Positions 10,298 to 18,840 of a stretch of DNA of 64,000 nucleotides are shown piece by piece; the first letter of the stretch is position 1; every line of letters starts with the position of its first letter. The translations under genes were made by a program, and so were the position numbers. The stretch is from Paraburkholderia terricola (lineage in GTDB: Bacteria > Pseudomonadota > Gammaproteobacteria > Burkholderiales > Burkholderiaceae), in NCBI RefSeq assembly GCF_900142195.1, contig NZ_FRAB01000003.1:124001-188000 (forward strand), in the 5' to 3' direction. A model generated the notes under the pieces. It saw only the letters and a list, made by a program, of their open reading frames with translations. It was not told the DNA's origin and searched no databases.

Positions 10298-10357
10298 CGC
10301 CGGCGCGCGGCGCGCTGAACGCCACATCGAAAACCACCTCGCTCGACGGAGAACCGC

Positions 10358-11419
10358 GTGGCAACACTCAAGGATGTCGCGGCACTGGCCGGCGTGGGCA
10401 TGTCGACCGCCTCGCGCGCCATTTCCGGCAAGGGGCCCGTCTCGGCCGACGCCGCCGCGCGCGTGCAGGCGGCGATCGAAGCGCTGAACTTCCGTCCGTC
10501 GTCGATCGGCCGCGCGATGGCGGCGCAATCGCTCGGCATGATCGGCATTTTCGTGCCGACGTTCTTCGGCTCCTACTACGGCACGATCCTCAAGCAGACG
10601 GATACCGAACTGCGCGCGGTGCACCGTCACGTGGTGGTGGCGACCGGCTGCGGAGATGTGTCGCCGCGCGAACAGGCCATCGAGGCGGTGCGTTTTCTGA
10701 TTGGCCGCGATTGCGACGGCGTGGTGGTGATCAGCCACGATCTGCACGACGAGGACCTGATCATGCTGCACCGGATGCATCCGAAAATGGTGTTCCTGAA
10801 CCGCGCGTTCGATCAATTGCCGGAGGCGTCGTTCTGCGCCGACCACCGGCGCGGCGGCGAACTGGCGGCGCGCACGCTGCTCGATCACGGGCATCGGGAC
10901 ATCGCGGTGATTTCGGGGCCTTTCACCGCGTCGGACAACCTGATCCGGCTCGAAGGCTTCTTCGCCGAACTGGCGCGGGCGGGCATCGCGCGCGACGACG
11001 TCACGCTGATCGAATCGGACTTCTCGCCGGAAGGCGGCTACGCCGCCGCCATCAGGCTGCTCGATTCGAAGCGGCGTTTCACCGGCCTGTTCTGCGCGAA
11101 CGACACGATGGCGGTGAGCGTGCTCGCGCGCTTTCATCAGGTCGGCATTTCGGTGCCGGACGAAGTCTCGGTGATCGGCTATGACGACGATTACTCGGCG
11201 GCCTACGCCGCGCCGGGACTCACCTCGGTGCGGATTCCGACGGCGGAATTGACCCAGAACGCGGTGCGCTGGCTCGTCAATCAATGCTACCGAACCACGT
11301 GGGAGATATTCCGCGAGTTTCCGGTGAGCGTGACGATGCGCGAATCGGTGGGGCCGGCGCCGGGCGTTATGGGTTCTTCCGGCTGCGGCAAGGTGACTAG
11401 CCGCGATAACGCGTCGTAG
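10358..11419 (+). CDS. LacI-family transcriptional regulator of the beta-glucoside locus
   Basis: 353 residues with an N-terminal LacI helix-turn-helix (LKDVAALAGVGMSTASRAIS, residues 4-23) and the hinge region, then a periplasmic-binding-like sugar sensor with ISHDLHDEDL and SVIGYDDDYSAAY. GTG start with GGAG about 10 bases upstream; translation begins MATLKDV. It ends the gts-like operon, so it probably represses it and binds the palindrome at 4509-4524, with a sugar as inducer. The serine/alanine-containing recognition helix agrees with a GC-centred operator. Confidence 0.9.
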   Translation: MATLKDVAALAGVGMSTASRAISGKGPVSADAAARVQAAIEALNFRPSSIGRAMAAQSLGMIGIFVPTFFGSYYGTILKQTDTELRAVHRHVVVATGCGDVSPREQAIEAVRFLIGRDCDGVVVISHDLHDEDLIMLHRMHPKMVFLNRAFDQLPEASFCADHRRGGELAARTLLDHGHRDIAVISGPFTASDNLIRLEGFFAELARAGIARDDVTLIESDFSPEGGYAAAIRLLDSKRRFTGLFCANDTMAVSVLARFHQVGISVPDEVSVIGYDDDYSAAYAAPGLTSVRIPTAELTQNAVRWLVNQCYRTTWEIFREFPVSVTMRESVGPAPGVMGSSGCGKVTSRDNAS

Positions 11420-11440
11420 CCCCGATTCGGCGCGACGTTG

Positions 11441-11483
11441 ATGCCGCGTTCATACGGCATTCAGGCGGCGTTTACATGCCGCC
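11441..11483. terminator. Possible bidirectional stem-loops between convergent genes
   Basis: Two hairpins lie between the lacI stop (11419) and the RIO-kinase stop (11495): ATGCCG (11441-11446) with CGGCAT (11455-11460), and GGCGGC (11464-11469) with GCCGCC (11478-11483). Neither has a long T-run on either strand, so terminator function is only suggested by position. Confidence 0.3.
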
Positions 11484-11494
11484 GCGCGAACGGC

Positions 11495-12352
11495 TCATGT
11501 GCCGCTGCGCAGCGACTGTTCGTAGCGCAGGCGCGCTTCTTCGTCGAGCCGCGTATCTTCGAGCTCTTGCAGCACGGCTTCGAGGTCGATCGGCGTGGTG
11601 TCCAGTTCGACGCGGCCGGTCAGCTTCGCGTCGACATGCAGCGCGCCGGCTTCGAACAGCGCCCAGATTTCCTTGCCGTAGCTGGCGTCGAGCAACGCCG
11701 GCGCAAAGCGGCCGAAATAGGTGGCGAGGTTGTTCACGTCGCGCTCCAGCATGGCCGGCGCCTCGAGATTACCGGCGGCATCCACGGCTTGCGGCAAGTC
11801 GATGATTACCGGGCCGTCCGCGGCAAGCAGGATGTTGTATTCGGACAGGTCGCCGTGAATCACGCCGGCGCACAGCATGCGCACCACCTGATCGAGCAGC
11901 AGCGCGTGCAATTCGAGCGCGCGTTCCTCGGTCATGTCGACGTCGTTCAGACGCGGCGCGACGTTGCCGTCGGCGTCGGTCACGAGTTCCATCAGCAATA
12001 CGCCGTCGGTGCAGATGAACGGCTGCGGCACGCGCACGCCGGCATTGGCGAGCTGGAACAGCGCATCCACTTCGGCGTTCTGCCAGGCCTGTTCCTGCAC
12101 TTCGCGGCCGTAGCGGCTGCCTTTTTCCATCGCGCGCTGCTGACGGCTGTTCTTGACCTTGCGGCCTTCGCGATAGGACGCGGCCTGGCGGAAACTGCGC
12201 TGTTTGGCGTCTTTATAGACCTTCGCGCAGCGCGTGGAGTCGCCGCTGCGCACCACGTAGACGGTGGCTTCCTTGCCGCTCATCAATTGCGAAATGACCT
12301 CGTCGATCAGGCCCTCTTCGACGAGCGGCAGCAGGCGTTTAGGGGTTTTCAT
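11495..12352 (-). CDS. RIO-type serine/threonine protein kinase
   Basis: 285 residues of the bacterial RIO1-like type. The nucleotide-binding loop reads SGKEATVYVV (about 25-34), the ATP-anchoring lysine is in CAKVYKD, the catalytic loop is HGDLSEYNIL and the metal-binding Asp is in VIIDLPQAV. RIO kinases act in ribosome maturation in archaea and eukaryotes; bacterial members are much less understood. A glycine/basic stretch (ASYREGRKVKNSRQQRAMEK) is typical of the flexible loop. Monocistronic by position: convergent with lacI and 166 bp from the hipA stop. Confidence 0.88.
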   Translation of the reverse strand: MKTPKRLLPLVEEGLIDEVISQLMSGKEATVYVVRSGDSTRCAKVYKDAKQRSFRQAASYREGRKVKNSRQQRAMEKGSRYGREVQEQAWQNAEVDALFQLANAGVRVPQPFICTDGVLLMELVTDADGNVAPRLNDVDMTEERALELHALLLDQVVRMLCAGVIHGDLSEYNILLAADGPVIIDLPQAVDAAGNLEAPAMLERDVNNLATYFGRFAPALLDASYGKEIWALFEAGALHVDAKLTGRVELDTTPIDLEAVLQELEDTRLDEEARLRYEQSLRSGT

Positions 12353-12518
12353 GCGGCCACCGTGAAGCGGTGGGCGGCGCGGCGGCGTATTGCGGCTGGG
12401 TGGGCGCGCGTGGGCGGCGGGAGGAGCGGGGTTCGGGTCATGCCGGATTATAAGGGAGTCTGCTGGGCTTGCCTTTAATGCTGCGCGCCGCTGTGCGCCC
12501 GGTCACCGCGATAGCCCG

Positions 12519-13775
12519 TCAAACCTGAAACACGTTCTCCATCCGCTGTATCTCGGGGCGGGACAGATCGAGGGCGGAGGCTTCTTGCCGCCACGTGCTG
12601 ACGGCGTCTTTTACCTCCTCTATCACGCGGCTCGCTTGCGCGTGATCCAGCCGATAAAACCCGGCGGTCTCGATCACTGTTTCGAGATCCGGCAATGCGC
12701 TCATGCCGTCCAGCGTAAGTGCATGTTCGCGCTTGGCCGGGTTTGGATTCATATCGAACGCTGGCGACAGCCGCCAGCCCGACGCTTCGCGGATGAAGCC
12801 GTGATTGCGTGGATGATCGTCGCGATTTCCTGCAATGACATTGAAGGCCACTCTTTTGAAAAGCTGAGCAAGATCTTCGTCGATATGGCTTTGCGCGCCG
12901 TTGCTCGCAAGATACTCGGCGATGTCCAGATAGCTTGCATCCGAATCCCCGTCCCGACGTTCAAGCAAGGTCATGGCGGATGCGTACATGCGCCGGCTGC
13001 CCGCGCTGCGATCGAACCGTTCGACGCAGAAGGTGCCATAACGTGCGCCGACATACTTGAGTTCGGATGCAGGCACCTCGATACCCGCTTTCCTTGCCAG
13101 GCGATGAACGATGTACTCCCACGCGCCGATGTCGTAGCGATCGTCTTTCGCGGGGAATTTCGCGATCCAGAGAGCGTCGCCGAGACTGCTGAAGTTGGCC
13201 TTGGGACGAGCGCCGCCGAGCGATGTGCCAGGGGCGATCAGCATCGCAAGCCATTGATCGTATTCCGGCAGTTTTTCGACACCGGCTTCTTCGATACGCA
13301 GGCTGACATAGGCCAGGGTCGCAAGATCGGTGACGGGTGGAGCGGCATTGGCGCTGTTGTCGAGAAAATTGCCGTCCATGTCCTGGAAGCGCAGCGCACC
13401 GACGCGTGTCAGATCGTGCACGCCAAGCAGGAAATCGATCTCCCGCAGATTACGCATTGGCCGGTTTTCGCGATCGGCTGCGCCAGCCTCGCGGCGCTCC
13501 ATGAGGACACGGCCCCAACGATCCGGCGCTGAGTCCATGAAAACGCCGAATGCCGCGGACTTGGCGGGCGGGTATTGCTCGTCGGTCCACAACTCGAGAC
13601 GCGGATCGAGCATGAACGCATGGCGGCTCTCTACCCAGTTCTTCGTATAAGCAAACGATACGGGCAAATCGCTGCGCGCAGCCTGGCGATACAACGTGCC
13701 GACGTGTTGAAGGTTGCCCAGTTCGGCCGTGTCGAGAAACACATGGTACGTGTCACGGGGCTTATTGCTGGCCAT
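12519..13775 (-). CDS. hipA: HipA-like serine/threonine kinase toxin
   Basis: 418 residues. The HipA N-domain (YRQAARSDLPVSFAYTKNWV) is followed by the kinase core, with GTSLGGARPKANF as the Gly-rich ATP loop, a catalytic segment AGNRDDHPRNHGFI and metal-binding AFDMNP. Escherichia coli HipA phosphorylates glutamyl-tRNA synthetase and induces dormancy; the target here is unknown. The ATG at 13775 is chosen because it overlaps the antitoxin gene by 14 bp and begins the conserved domain; the frame upstream reads through hipB and is not coding. Catalytic motifs look intact. Confidence 0.88.
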   Translation of the reverse strand: MASNKPRDTYHVFLDTAELGNLQHVGTLYRQAARSDLPVSFAYTKNWVESRHAFMLDPRLELWTDEQYPPAKSAAFGVFMDSAPDRWGRVLMERREAGAADRENRPMRNLREIDFLLGVHDLTRVGALRFQDMDGNFLDNSANAAPPVTDLATLAYVSLRIEEAGVEKLPEYDQWLAMLIAPGTSLGGARPKANFSSLGDALWIAKFPAKDDRYDIGAWEYIVHRLARKAGIEVPASELKYVGARYGTFCVERFDRSAGSRRMYASAMTLLERRDGDSDASYLDIAEYLASNGAQSHIDEDLAQLFKRVAFNVIAGNRDDHPRNHGFIREASGWRLSPAFDMNPNPAKREHALTLDGMSALPDLETVIETAGFYRLDHAQASRVIEEVKDAVSTWRQEASALDLSRPEIQRMENVFQV

Positions 13776-14148
13776 CGGACTTCTTGGAAGTTTTCGGGGT
13801 TGCTGGACGCTCCGCCTTGATCTGGACGGCGCCGGGCGCTTTGGGGCGCGGCTTTCGCTGACCCGGCAGCTTGAGATCCTGGAGCTTGCGACCAAGTTCG
13901 TCGTCGCGGGCGACGGCATCCATGTCCTTGTCGAGGCCCAACACGCGAAGCGCTCTCATATAGGTGCCGAGCGCGATATTCGGATCGCCTTTCTCAAGGC
14001 GGTTCAGCGTATCGCGTGAGATGCCCAGCCGTTCGGCGAACAGTGCCGTTGGGAGTTCACGCCGCAGACGTGCGAGCTTGAGCCGTTCGCCGAGCGAATG
14101 GATTTGCCTTTCGACTGACGGAAAGGGGCGCGGAAAGGTGCGAGGCAT
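13762..14148 (-). CDS. hipB: HipB-like antitoxin, Xre-family DNA-binding protein
   Basis: 128 residues. Residues about 15-70 form an HTH_3 domain (LGERLKLARLRRE, TALFAERLGISRDTLNRLEK), with a Lys/Pro-rich basic C-terminal tail (LPGQRKPRPKAPGA). It probably neutralises HipA and represses its own promoter. The start at 14148 is preferred because a consensus promoter ends seven bases before it; an in-frame TTG at 14184 coincides with the -35 hexamer, so it is unlikely to be translated. The gene overlaps hipA by 14 bp, so the two are co-translated. Confidence 0.85.
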   Translation of the reverse strand: MPRTFPRPFPSVERQIHSLGERLKLARLRRELPTALFAERLGISRDTLNRLEKGDPNIALGTYMRALRVLGLDKDMDAVARDDELGRKLQDLKLPGQRKPRPKAPGAVQIKAERPATPKTSKKSDGQQ

Positions 14149-14195
14149 GTCCGATATATTAGGCAAACACTCATATTTTGTCAAAAATATCGGAC
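14149..14195. promoter_or_regulatory. hipBA operator dyad, proximal copy
   Basis: Two related 18-mers face each other with a 7-bp gap: CCGATATATTAGGCAAAC at 14151-14168 (+) and CCGATATTTTTGACAAAA at 14193-14176 (-), with outer ends GTCCGATAT and ATATCGGAC. The first holds the -10 box and the second the -35 box of the hipB promoter, the position expected for an autorepressor site. Confidence 0.65.
14156..14184 (-). promoter_or_regulatory. Consensus sigma70 promoter of hipBA (leaderless)
   Basis: On the minus strand TTGACA (14184-14179), a 17-bp spacer and TAATAT (14161-14156) form a nearly perfect promoter. Seven bases separate the -10 box from the hipB ATG at 14148, so transcription should begin at or next to the start codon. 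No ribosome-binding site is visible, which agrees with a leaderless message. Confidence 0.7.
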
Positions 14196-14245
14196 ATCCA
14201 GCGTCGACGAGAGCGGTCGGGGTCTATAAGGAGAGAAGTGACGAC

Positions 14246-14292
14246 GTCCGATATTTCAGACAAAACCCGTCTCTTCGTCAGGAATATTGGAC
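14246..14292. promoter_or_regulatory. hipBA operator dyad, distal duplicate
   Basis: CCGATATTTCAGACAAAA at 14248-14265 (+) faces the degenerate CCAATATTCCTGACGAAG at 14290-14273 (-), again with a 7-bp gap. The arrangement repeats that at 14149-14195, 97 bp away. The hexamers matching -35 and -10 are degraded, so it may be a second HipB site rather than a second promoter. Confidence 0.55.
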
Positions 14293-14434
14293 GCCGGACC
14301 ACGGCAAGTACCGCCCCCAAGATTCCTTACTGGCGTAATAACTGGCAACACTGCATTGCGTTTTCCTCCCTTTAATTTGCTGGCCGATCGCCTAGACTTG
14401 CCGGTAACAAAACGTTACTGCTACGGGGTGTGAG

Positions 14435-14533
14435 ATGTTGACCGTGTTTATCATCGCCTGTCCAATCTGTATCGCCGCGCTGTTCGGGTTCGCGCGGCAT
14501 GTGGATCCGCTGACGGGGCAGTTCAGGCGTTGA
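14435..14533 (+). CDS. Possible 32-residue single-span membrane peptide
   Basis: A short ORF, MLTVFIIACPICIAALFGFA followed by RHVDPLTGQFRR, has one hydrophobic segment with two cysteines and a charged tail. GGGGTG lies five bases before the ATG. It sits alone between hipBA and the SulP gene. The hydrophobic-then-charged layout resembles small membrane proteins, but conservation is needed to separate it from chance. Confidence 0.3.
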   Translation: MLTVFIIACPICIAALFGFARHVDPLTGQFRR

Positions 14534-14624
14534 ACCCGCGAAGTCCGACGCTACCCGGACCTTGCCTTTAAGTGCCGAGTCACGGCACGATGCGCGATAA
14601 CCTAAGTACGGGGCAGCATCGCGC

Positions 14625-16337
14625 ATGCGAGATTTTCTGGGGTATATCAACGCCCGCGTCGGCGTGTTGAAAGGTGTGCTTCCGTTGAGCCGCGCCGGCG
14701 CCGCCCGCGACGCGCTAGCCGGTGTGCAGCTTGCGTCGATGGATATTCCGCAAGTGCTCGGCTACGCGCGCATCGCCGGCATGCCGGCCGTCGCGGGTCT
14801 TTACACCGTCTTTCTGCCGCTTGTGGCGTTTGCGTTTTTCGGCGCATCGCGGCATCTCGTCGTGGCCGCCGATTCGGCCACCGCCACCATTTTCGCGAGC
14901 CAGCTCTCCACGATGGCGCCGGCTTCGAGCGCGGAATATGCGTCGCTCGCCGCGATGGTCGCGTTGCTGACCGCCGCCTTGCTGTTCGTCGCGCGCATTT
15001 TCAAACTGGGCTTTCTCGCCGATTTCCTGTCGCGCACGGTGCTGGTCGGCTTTCTCGCCGGCGTCGGCGTGCAAGTCGGCATCGCCATGCTGGGCGATAT
15101 GTCGGGCGTGCCGGGGCATGCCGCGCGCAGCGTCGATCAGCTCGCGCTGGTAGTGCGCGAGTCGACGCAAATCCATTGGCCGACGCTGGCGATTTCGCTG
15201 CTGGTGGTCGTGTCCATTCTGGCGTGCAAGCGCTTTCTGCCACGCGTGCCCGTGCCGTTGATCGCGGTCGTCGCGGGCATCGCGGCGAGCGACGTCTACG
15301 GGTTCGCCGCCCACGGCATCGCCGTGCTCGGTCCGGTAGCGGGCGGATTGCCGGGGCTGTCGATGCCGTCGGTCACATGGCAGCAGATGCTCGATCTCTT
15401 CCCGGTCGCGGCGTCCTGCTTCGTGATGATCGTCGCGCAAAGCGCCGCTGCGAGCCGCGTGTTCGCCGAGCGGTATCACGAGCCCGTGAATGTCAATGCC
15501 GACTTGCTGGGCATCGCCGCGGCCAACGCGGCGGCGGCGTTGTCGGGCGCGTTCGTGGTCAACGGCAGTCCCACGCAGACCGCGATGGCCGATCGCGCCG
15601 GCACGCGCAGCCAGGTCGCGCAACTCGTGTTCGCGGCGGTGGTGGTGCTCGTGCTGCTGTTTTTCAGCCGCTTTTTGCAGTATCTGCCGCACTGCATTCT
15701 CGCCAGCATCGTGTTGACGATCGCCATCGGCCTGATCGATCTCAAGACGCTGTTTGCGATTCGCCGCGAAAGTCCCGGCGAATTCGCGCTCGCCGTGTTC
15801 ACGGCGGCGGCCGTGGTGCTGATCGGCGTCGAGCACGGCATTCTCGTGGCGGTGGCGCTATCGCTGCTGCGTCACGTGCGGCACAGCTACCGGCCGCACA
15901 CCATGATCCTCGCCCCCGGCCAGGACGGCGTGTGGATTCCGGTGCCCGCCGTGCCCGGTATCGAGACCGCGCCGGGGTTGATCGTCTATCGCTTCGGCGC
16001 CGATCTGTTCTACGCGAACGATCACTTTTTCGTCGACGATACCCGTCGCCTGATCGCCGATGCGCCGAGCCCCGTGCGCTGGTTCGTGATCGACGCGAGC
16101 GCGATTACCGATGTCGATTATTCAGCGGCGCGCTCGGTGGGCGAATTGTGCGAGAGCTTGAAACACGGCGGCATCGGCGTGATTTTCGCGCGCGTGAACC
16201 GTTATTTGCGCTCGGATATGGACCGGCATGGCATCACGCCGATCGTCGGCGCGAGCTGTATTTTCGGCACGCTGCATGAGGCGCTGCGCTCGGCGGGCGT
16301 GGAGGAGCCGCACAAGCACGTGAAAGATGCTTCGTAG
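14625..16337 (+). CDS. SulP-family anion transporter with STAS domain
   Basis: 570 residues. About ten or more membrane segments span residues 20-420, including the SulP signature region ASMDIPQVLGYARIAGMPAVAGLY. The C-terminal STAS domain from about 455 contains WFVIDASAITDVDYSAARSV and VIFARVN. SulP proteins move sulfate, bicarbonate or dicarboxylates across the inner membrane; the substrate cannot be read from the sequence and no carbonic anhydrase or sulfate gene is adjacent. ATG at 14625 begins the conserved N-terminus; the upstream ribosome-binding site is weak. Confidence 0.9.
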   Translation: MRDFLGYINARVGVLKGVLPLSRAGAARDALAGVQLASMDIPQVLGYARIAGMPAVAGLYTVFLPLVAFAFFGASRHLVVAADSATATIFASQLSTMAPASSAEYASLAAMVALLTAALLFVARIFKLGFLADFLSRTVLVGFLAGVGVQVGIAMLGDMSGVPGHAARSVDQLALVVRESTQIHWPTLAISLLVVVSILACKRFLPRVPVPLIAVVAGIAASDVYGFAAHGIAVLGPVAGGLPGLSMPSVTWQQMLDLFPVAASCFVMIVAQSAAASRVFAERYHEPVNVNADLLGIAAANAAAALSGAFVVNGSPTQTAMADRAGTRSQVAQLVFAAVVVLVLLFFSRFLQYLPHCILASIVLTIAIGLIDLKTLFAIRRESPGEFALAVFTAAAVVLIGVEHGILVAVALSLLRHVRHSYRPHTMILAPGQDGVWIPVPAVPGIETAPGLIVYRFGADLFYANDHFFVDDTRRLIADAPSPVRWFVIDASAITDVDYSAARSVGELCESLKHGGIGVIFARVNRYLRSDMDRHGITPIVGASCIFGTLHEALRSAGVEEPHKHVKDAS

Positions 16338-16412
16338 CGGCGCGGCGGTTTTGCTCGCACGCCAACGCTATTGGAAGACGTCAAGCAAGCGTTTGCGGTT
16401 GGCGAATAGCGG

Positions 16413-17060
16413 CTAGTTTTTCGACGTCAGCAACTTGATGCCGGCAATGCCGAACATGATCGCGAGCGACCCGTCGAGCCAGCGCCGGATCGCCACATAG
16501 ACGCGCCGTGCGGACGCGGTGGAAAACAGCACGGCATAACTGCTGAACACCGATACCCCGATGCACATGCAGCCGAGCACCACAGGCGCGGTATGCGAAA
16601 CGTGCGATGCGCCGTCGCCCGGCGCCATGGCCAGCGAAACGATCGACAGCCAGACGAGGATCGCTTTCGGGTTGGTGAGATGCAACAGCAGGCCGCGCAG
16701 ATACAGACGCCCGAGCGGTTCATCTTGCCGGACGGTATTCGCAGGCAACGCGCCGGCGCTGAATGCCGAACGCGCGGACTTGAACCCGAGCCACAGCAGA
16801 TAAAGCCCGCCGGCAATCTTGATCGCGACGAGACATTCCGAGTAGCTGGCGAGCACCGCCGACAAACCCAGCGAAGCCAGCAGCGCCCAGAAGAACGAGC
16901 CGGATACGACGCCGAGCGCGAAGGTCAGCGCGGATTTGCGGCCGGCGCTCATTGCCAGCGACATGATCGCGAGATTGCTCGGCCCCGGACTCGCCGTGCC
17001 GACGAAGTAGGCGCTATAGGCGATCAGGACGTCGGCGGTGAGGAAGGTGCTGGCGGTCAT
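16413..17060 (-). CDS. LysE/RhtB-family amino-acid exporter
   Basis: 215 residues with about six membrane segments and the family motif TASPGPSNLAIMSLAMSAGRKSAL near residues 23-45, followed by a central region with LTNPKAILVW. LysE/RhtB proteins export amino acids such as lysine, threonine or homoserine lactones. The start at 17060 begins directly before the first hydrophobic segment; the longer frame to 17123 adds a basic, non-conserved stretch. It lies 134 bp downstream of a LysR gene on the same strand, which may control it. Confidence 0.87.
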   Translation of the reverse strand: MTASTFLTADVLIAYSAYFVGTASPGPSNLAIMSLAMSAGRKSALTFALGVVSGSFFWALLASLGLSAVLASYSECLVAIKIAGGLYLLWLGFKSARSAFSAGALPANTVRQDEPLGRLYLRGLLLHLTNPKAILVWLSIVSLAMAPGDGASHVSHTAPVVLGCMCIGVSVFSSYAVLFSTASARRVYVAIRRWLDGSLAIMFGIAGIKLLTSKN

Positions 17061-17194
17061 GGGACTTGATCCTTGGCGGCGGGCCGAAAAGCGCGAATGA
17101 AGGCGCATGCGCCGATTCTGCACGCCGCCATGCGAAGCTCACAGGTACAGTTGACGGCCATCGCGACAGCACAATCGAGCGTGCGCCGCGCGGC

Positions 17195-18070
17195 TCAGTG
17201 ACCCGCCGCCGCGCCGATGCAATCGGCCAGCGCTTCCGCCACCGCCTGCCGGCTATGCCGCGGCCGCTGCACGAGACCGATTTCACGGTGAAACGTCGCG
17301 TCGCCGAGTTCGAGCGCGGCGACGTTGGCGGGCCATTTGCCGAGCCCCGCCGTATTCGGAATCAGCGCCACGCCGATGCCGCGCGCCACCAGTTGCATGA
17401 TCCCCTGCAACTCATCCAGTTCGATCACGTCGTGCACGTTCAGGCGCGAGCGCCTCAGAAACCGATCGACCAGCCGGCCGCCGAACGACGTGCGGTCGTA
17501 GCGGATGAACGGCTCGCTTTTGAGCAGTTCGCGCCAGGACCGCTTGCCGCGCGCCAGCGCCTTGGGCGCGAGCAGCACGAACGGCTCGGTGACGAGCGTG
17601 CGCCATTCGAGTTCCGAGGGCAGCGCGAACGGCGGCTTGATGATGACGGCGAGATCCAGTTCGCCGGAATCCACCTGGCCCAACAAACCCAGCGACACGC
17701 CGGGCACGACGCGAATTCGCCAGCCCGGCCGGTCGACGCGAAAGCGGGCGAGGGCGTCGGCGAGAAACGACACTTGCGCGGACGCGATCGCGCCTACCCG
17801 CAGCATGCCGCTTTCCGCCGCGACCGCGCCGCGTTCGGAGAGCCGCGCGTAGAGCGTCATCATTTCCTCCGCGAGCGCGAGGGTTTCGCGGCCGGCATCG
17901 TTGAGCGTCGCGGAGCGGCCGGTGCGGTCGAACAGCGCGAAGCCGAGTTCCGCTTCGAGCCGCTGCATCTGCGCGCTCACCGCCGACTGCGTGAGGCCGA
18001 TGCGCGCGCCCGCGGCGGAAAACGTGCCGTACTGGCTGACGGCGATAAAGGTTTTGAGTTCGCTGAGCAT
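17195..18070 (-). CDS. LysR-family transcriptional regulator
   Basis: 291 residues with an N-terminal winged helix (LSELKTFIAVSQYGTFSAAG, then AVSAQMQRLEAELGFALF) and a type-2 periplasmic-binding-like effector domain (SGELDLAVIIKPPF, VARGIGVALIPN). It is divergent from the VOC gene at 18180 across a 109-bp AT-richer gap, the usual arrangement of a LysR activator with its target. LysE lies downstream on the same strand. Effector unknown. Confidence 0.9.
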   Translation of the reverse strand: MLSELKTFIAVSQYGTFSAAGARIGLTQSAVSAQMQRLEAELGFALFDRTGRSATLNDAGRETLALAEEMMTLYARLSERGAVAAESGMLRVGAIASAQVSFLADALARFRVDRPGWRIRVVPGVSLGLLGQVDSGELDLAVIIKPPFALPSELEWRTLVTEPFVLLAPKALARGKRSWRELLKSEPFIRYDRTSFGGRLVDRFLRRSRLNVHDVIELDELQGIMQLVARGIGVALIPNTAGLGKWPANVAALELGDATFHREIGLVQRPRHSRQAVAEALADCIGAAAGH

Positions 18071-18179
18071 CAGTCGATCAATCGATTTTGGTGGTGGTCA
18101 GGTCAAATATATATCGTTTTTCACCATTTTTAGTCATGGTTAAACTGGCTCCCATTTCCAGTCAGCGAGTTTTTACATC

Positions 18180-18614
18180 ATGAGCGTTGCCGAAACCGTT
18201 TTGCCGCCGTTTCATCTGGCGTTTCCTGTCCATAGCCTCGCCGCCGCGCGCGCGTTTTACGGCGAACTGCTGGGCTGCCCCGAAGGGCGCAGTTCCGAAG
18301 CGTGGGTCGACTTCAACTTCTACGGCCACCAGATCGTCGCGCACCTCGCGCCGGACGAAATCGGCCACCGTCACACCAGCAAGGTCGACGGCGATGCGGT
18401 GCCGGTCCGTCACTTCGGCGCGGTGCTGTCGATGCAGCAATGGCAGGCCGCGGCCGACAAGCTGCAACAAGCCGGCATCGACTTCATCATCGAGCCGCAT
18501 GTGCGCTTCAAGGGCGAAGTCGGCGAACAGGCGACGATGTTCTTCCTCGATCCCTCGGGCAATGCGCTGGAGTTCAAGGCGTTCGCGGATATGTCGTCGC
18601 TGTTTGCGAAGTAA
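18180..18614 (+). CDS. VOC-fold (glyoxalase/dioxygenase superfamily) protein
   Basis: 144 residues of a single VOC module. [20 protein letters not shown] opens the first beta-alpha-beta unit with a likely metal His, and [15 protein letters not shown] ends the second with the metal Glu. Members include glyoxalases, extradiol dioxygenases and metallothiol transferases; I cannot assign the substrate. It is divergent from a LysR gene and ends at a strong terminator, so it is a single-gene unit. Confidence 0.88.
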   Translation: MSVAETVLPPFHLAFPVHSLAAARAFYGELLGCPEGRSSEAWVDFNFYGHQIVAHLAPDEIGHRHTSKVDGDAVPVRHFGAVLSMQQWQAAADKLQQAGIDFIIEPHVRFKGEVGEQATMFFLDPSGNALEFKAFADMSSLFAK

Positions 18615-18651
18615 GCCGGCGATCGAAGCCCCGCGTGCTGGAAATGGAAAG

Positions 18652-18683
18652 CCGGTCGACCGTGATGGTCGGCCGGTTTTTTT
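18652..18683 (+). terminator. Rho-independent terminator after the VOC gene
   Basis: CCGGTCGACC (18652-18661) pairs with GGTCGGCCGG (18667-18676) over 10 bp with one G-U pair and a 5-base loop, followed directly by seven T residues. This is the clearest terminator in the window. Confidence 0.85.
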
Positions 18684-18840
18684 GTTGCTTCGAAGCGGCA
18701 TACGTCTGCACGTCTAGCCTTACGTTTACCTTGCTGACATTCCGGCCATTTTGGCGCCATGCAGGCGTTGGTGCGACCGATCTAGCATAAGCGCTGATCT
18801 CTCCCTCCATCCCTCACCAGGTATCCCCCAGGCGCGTTTC

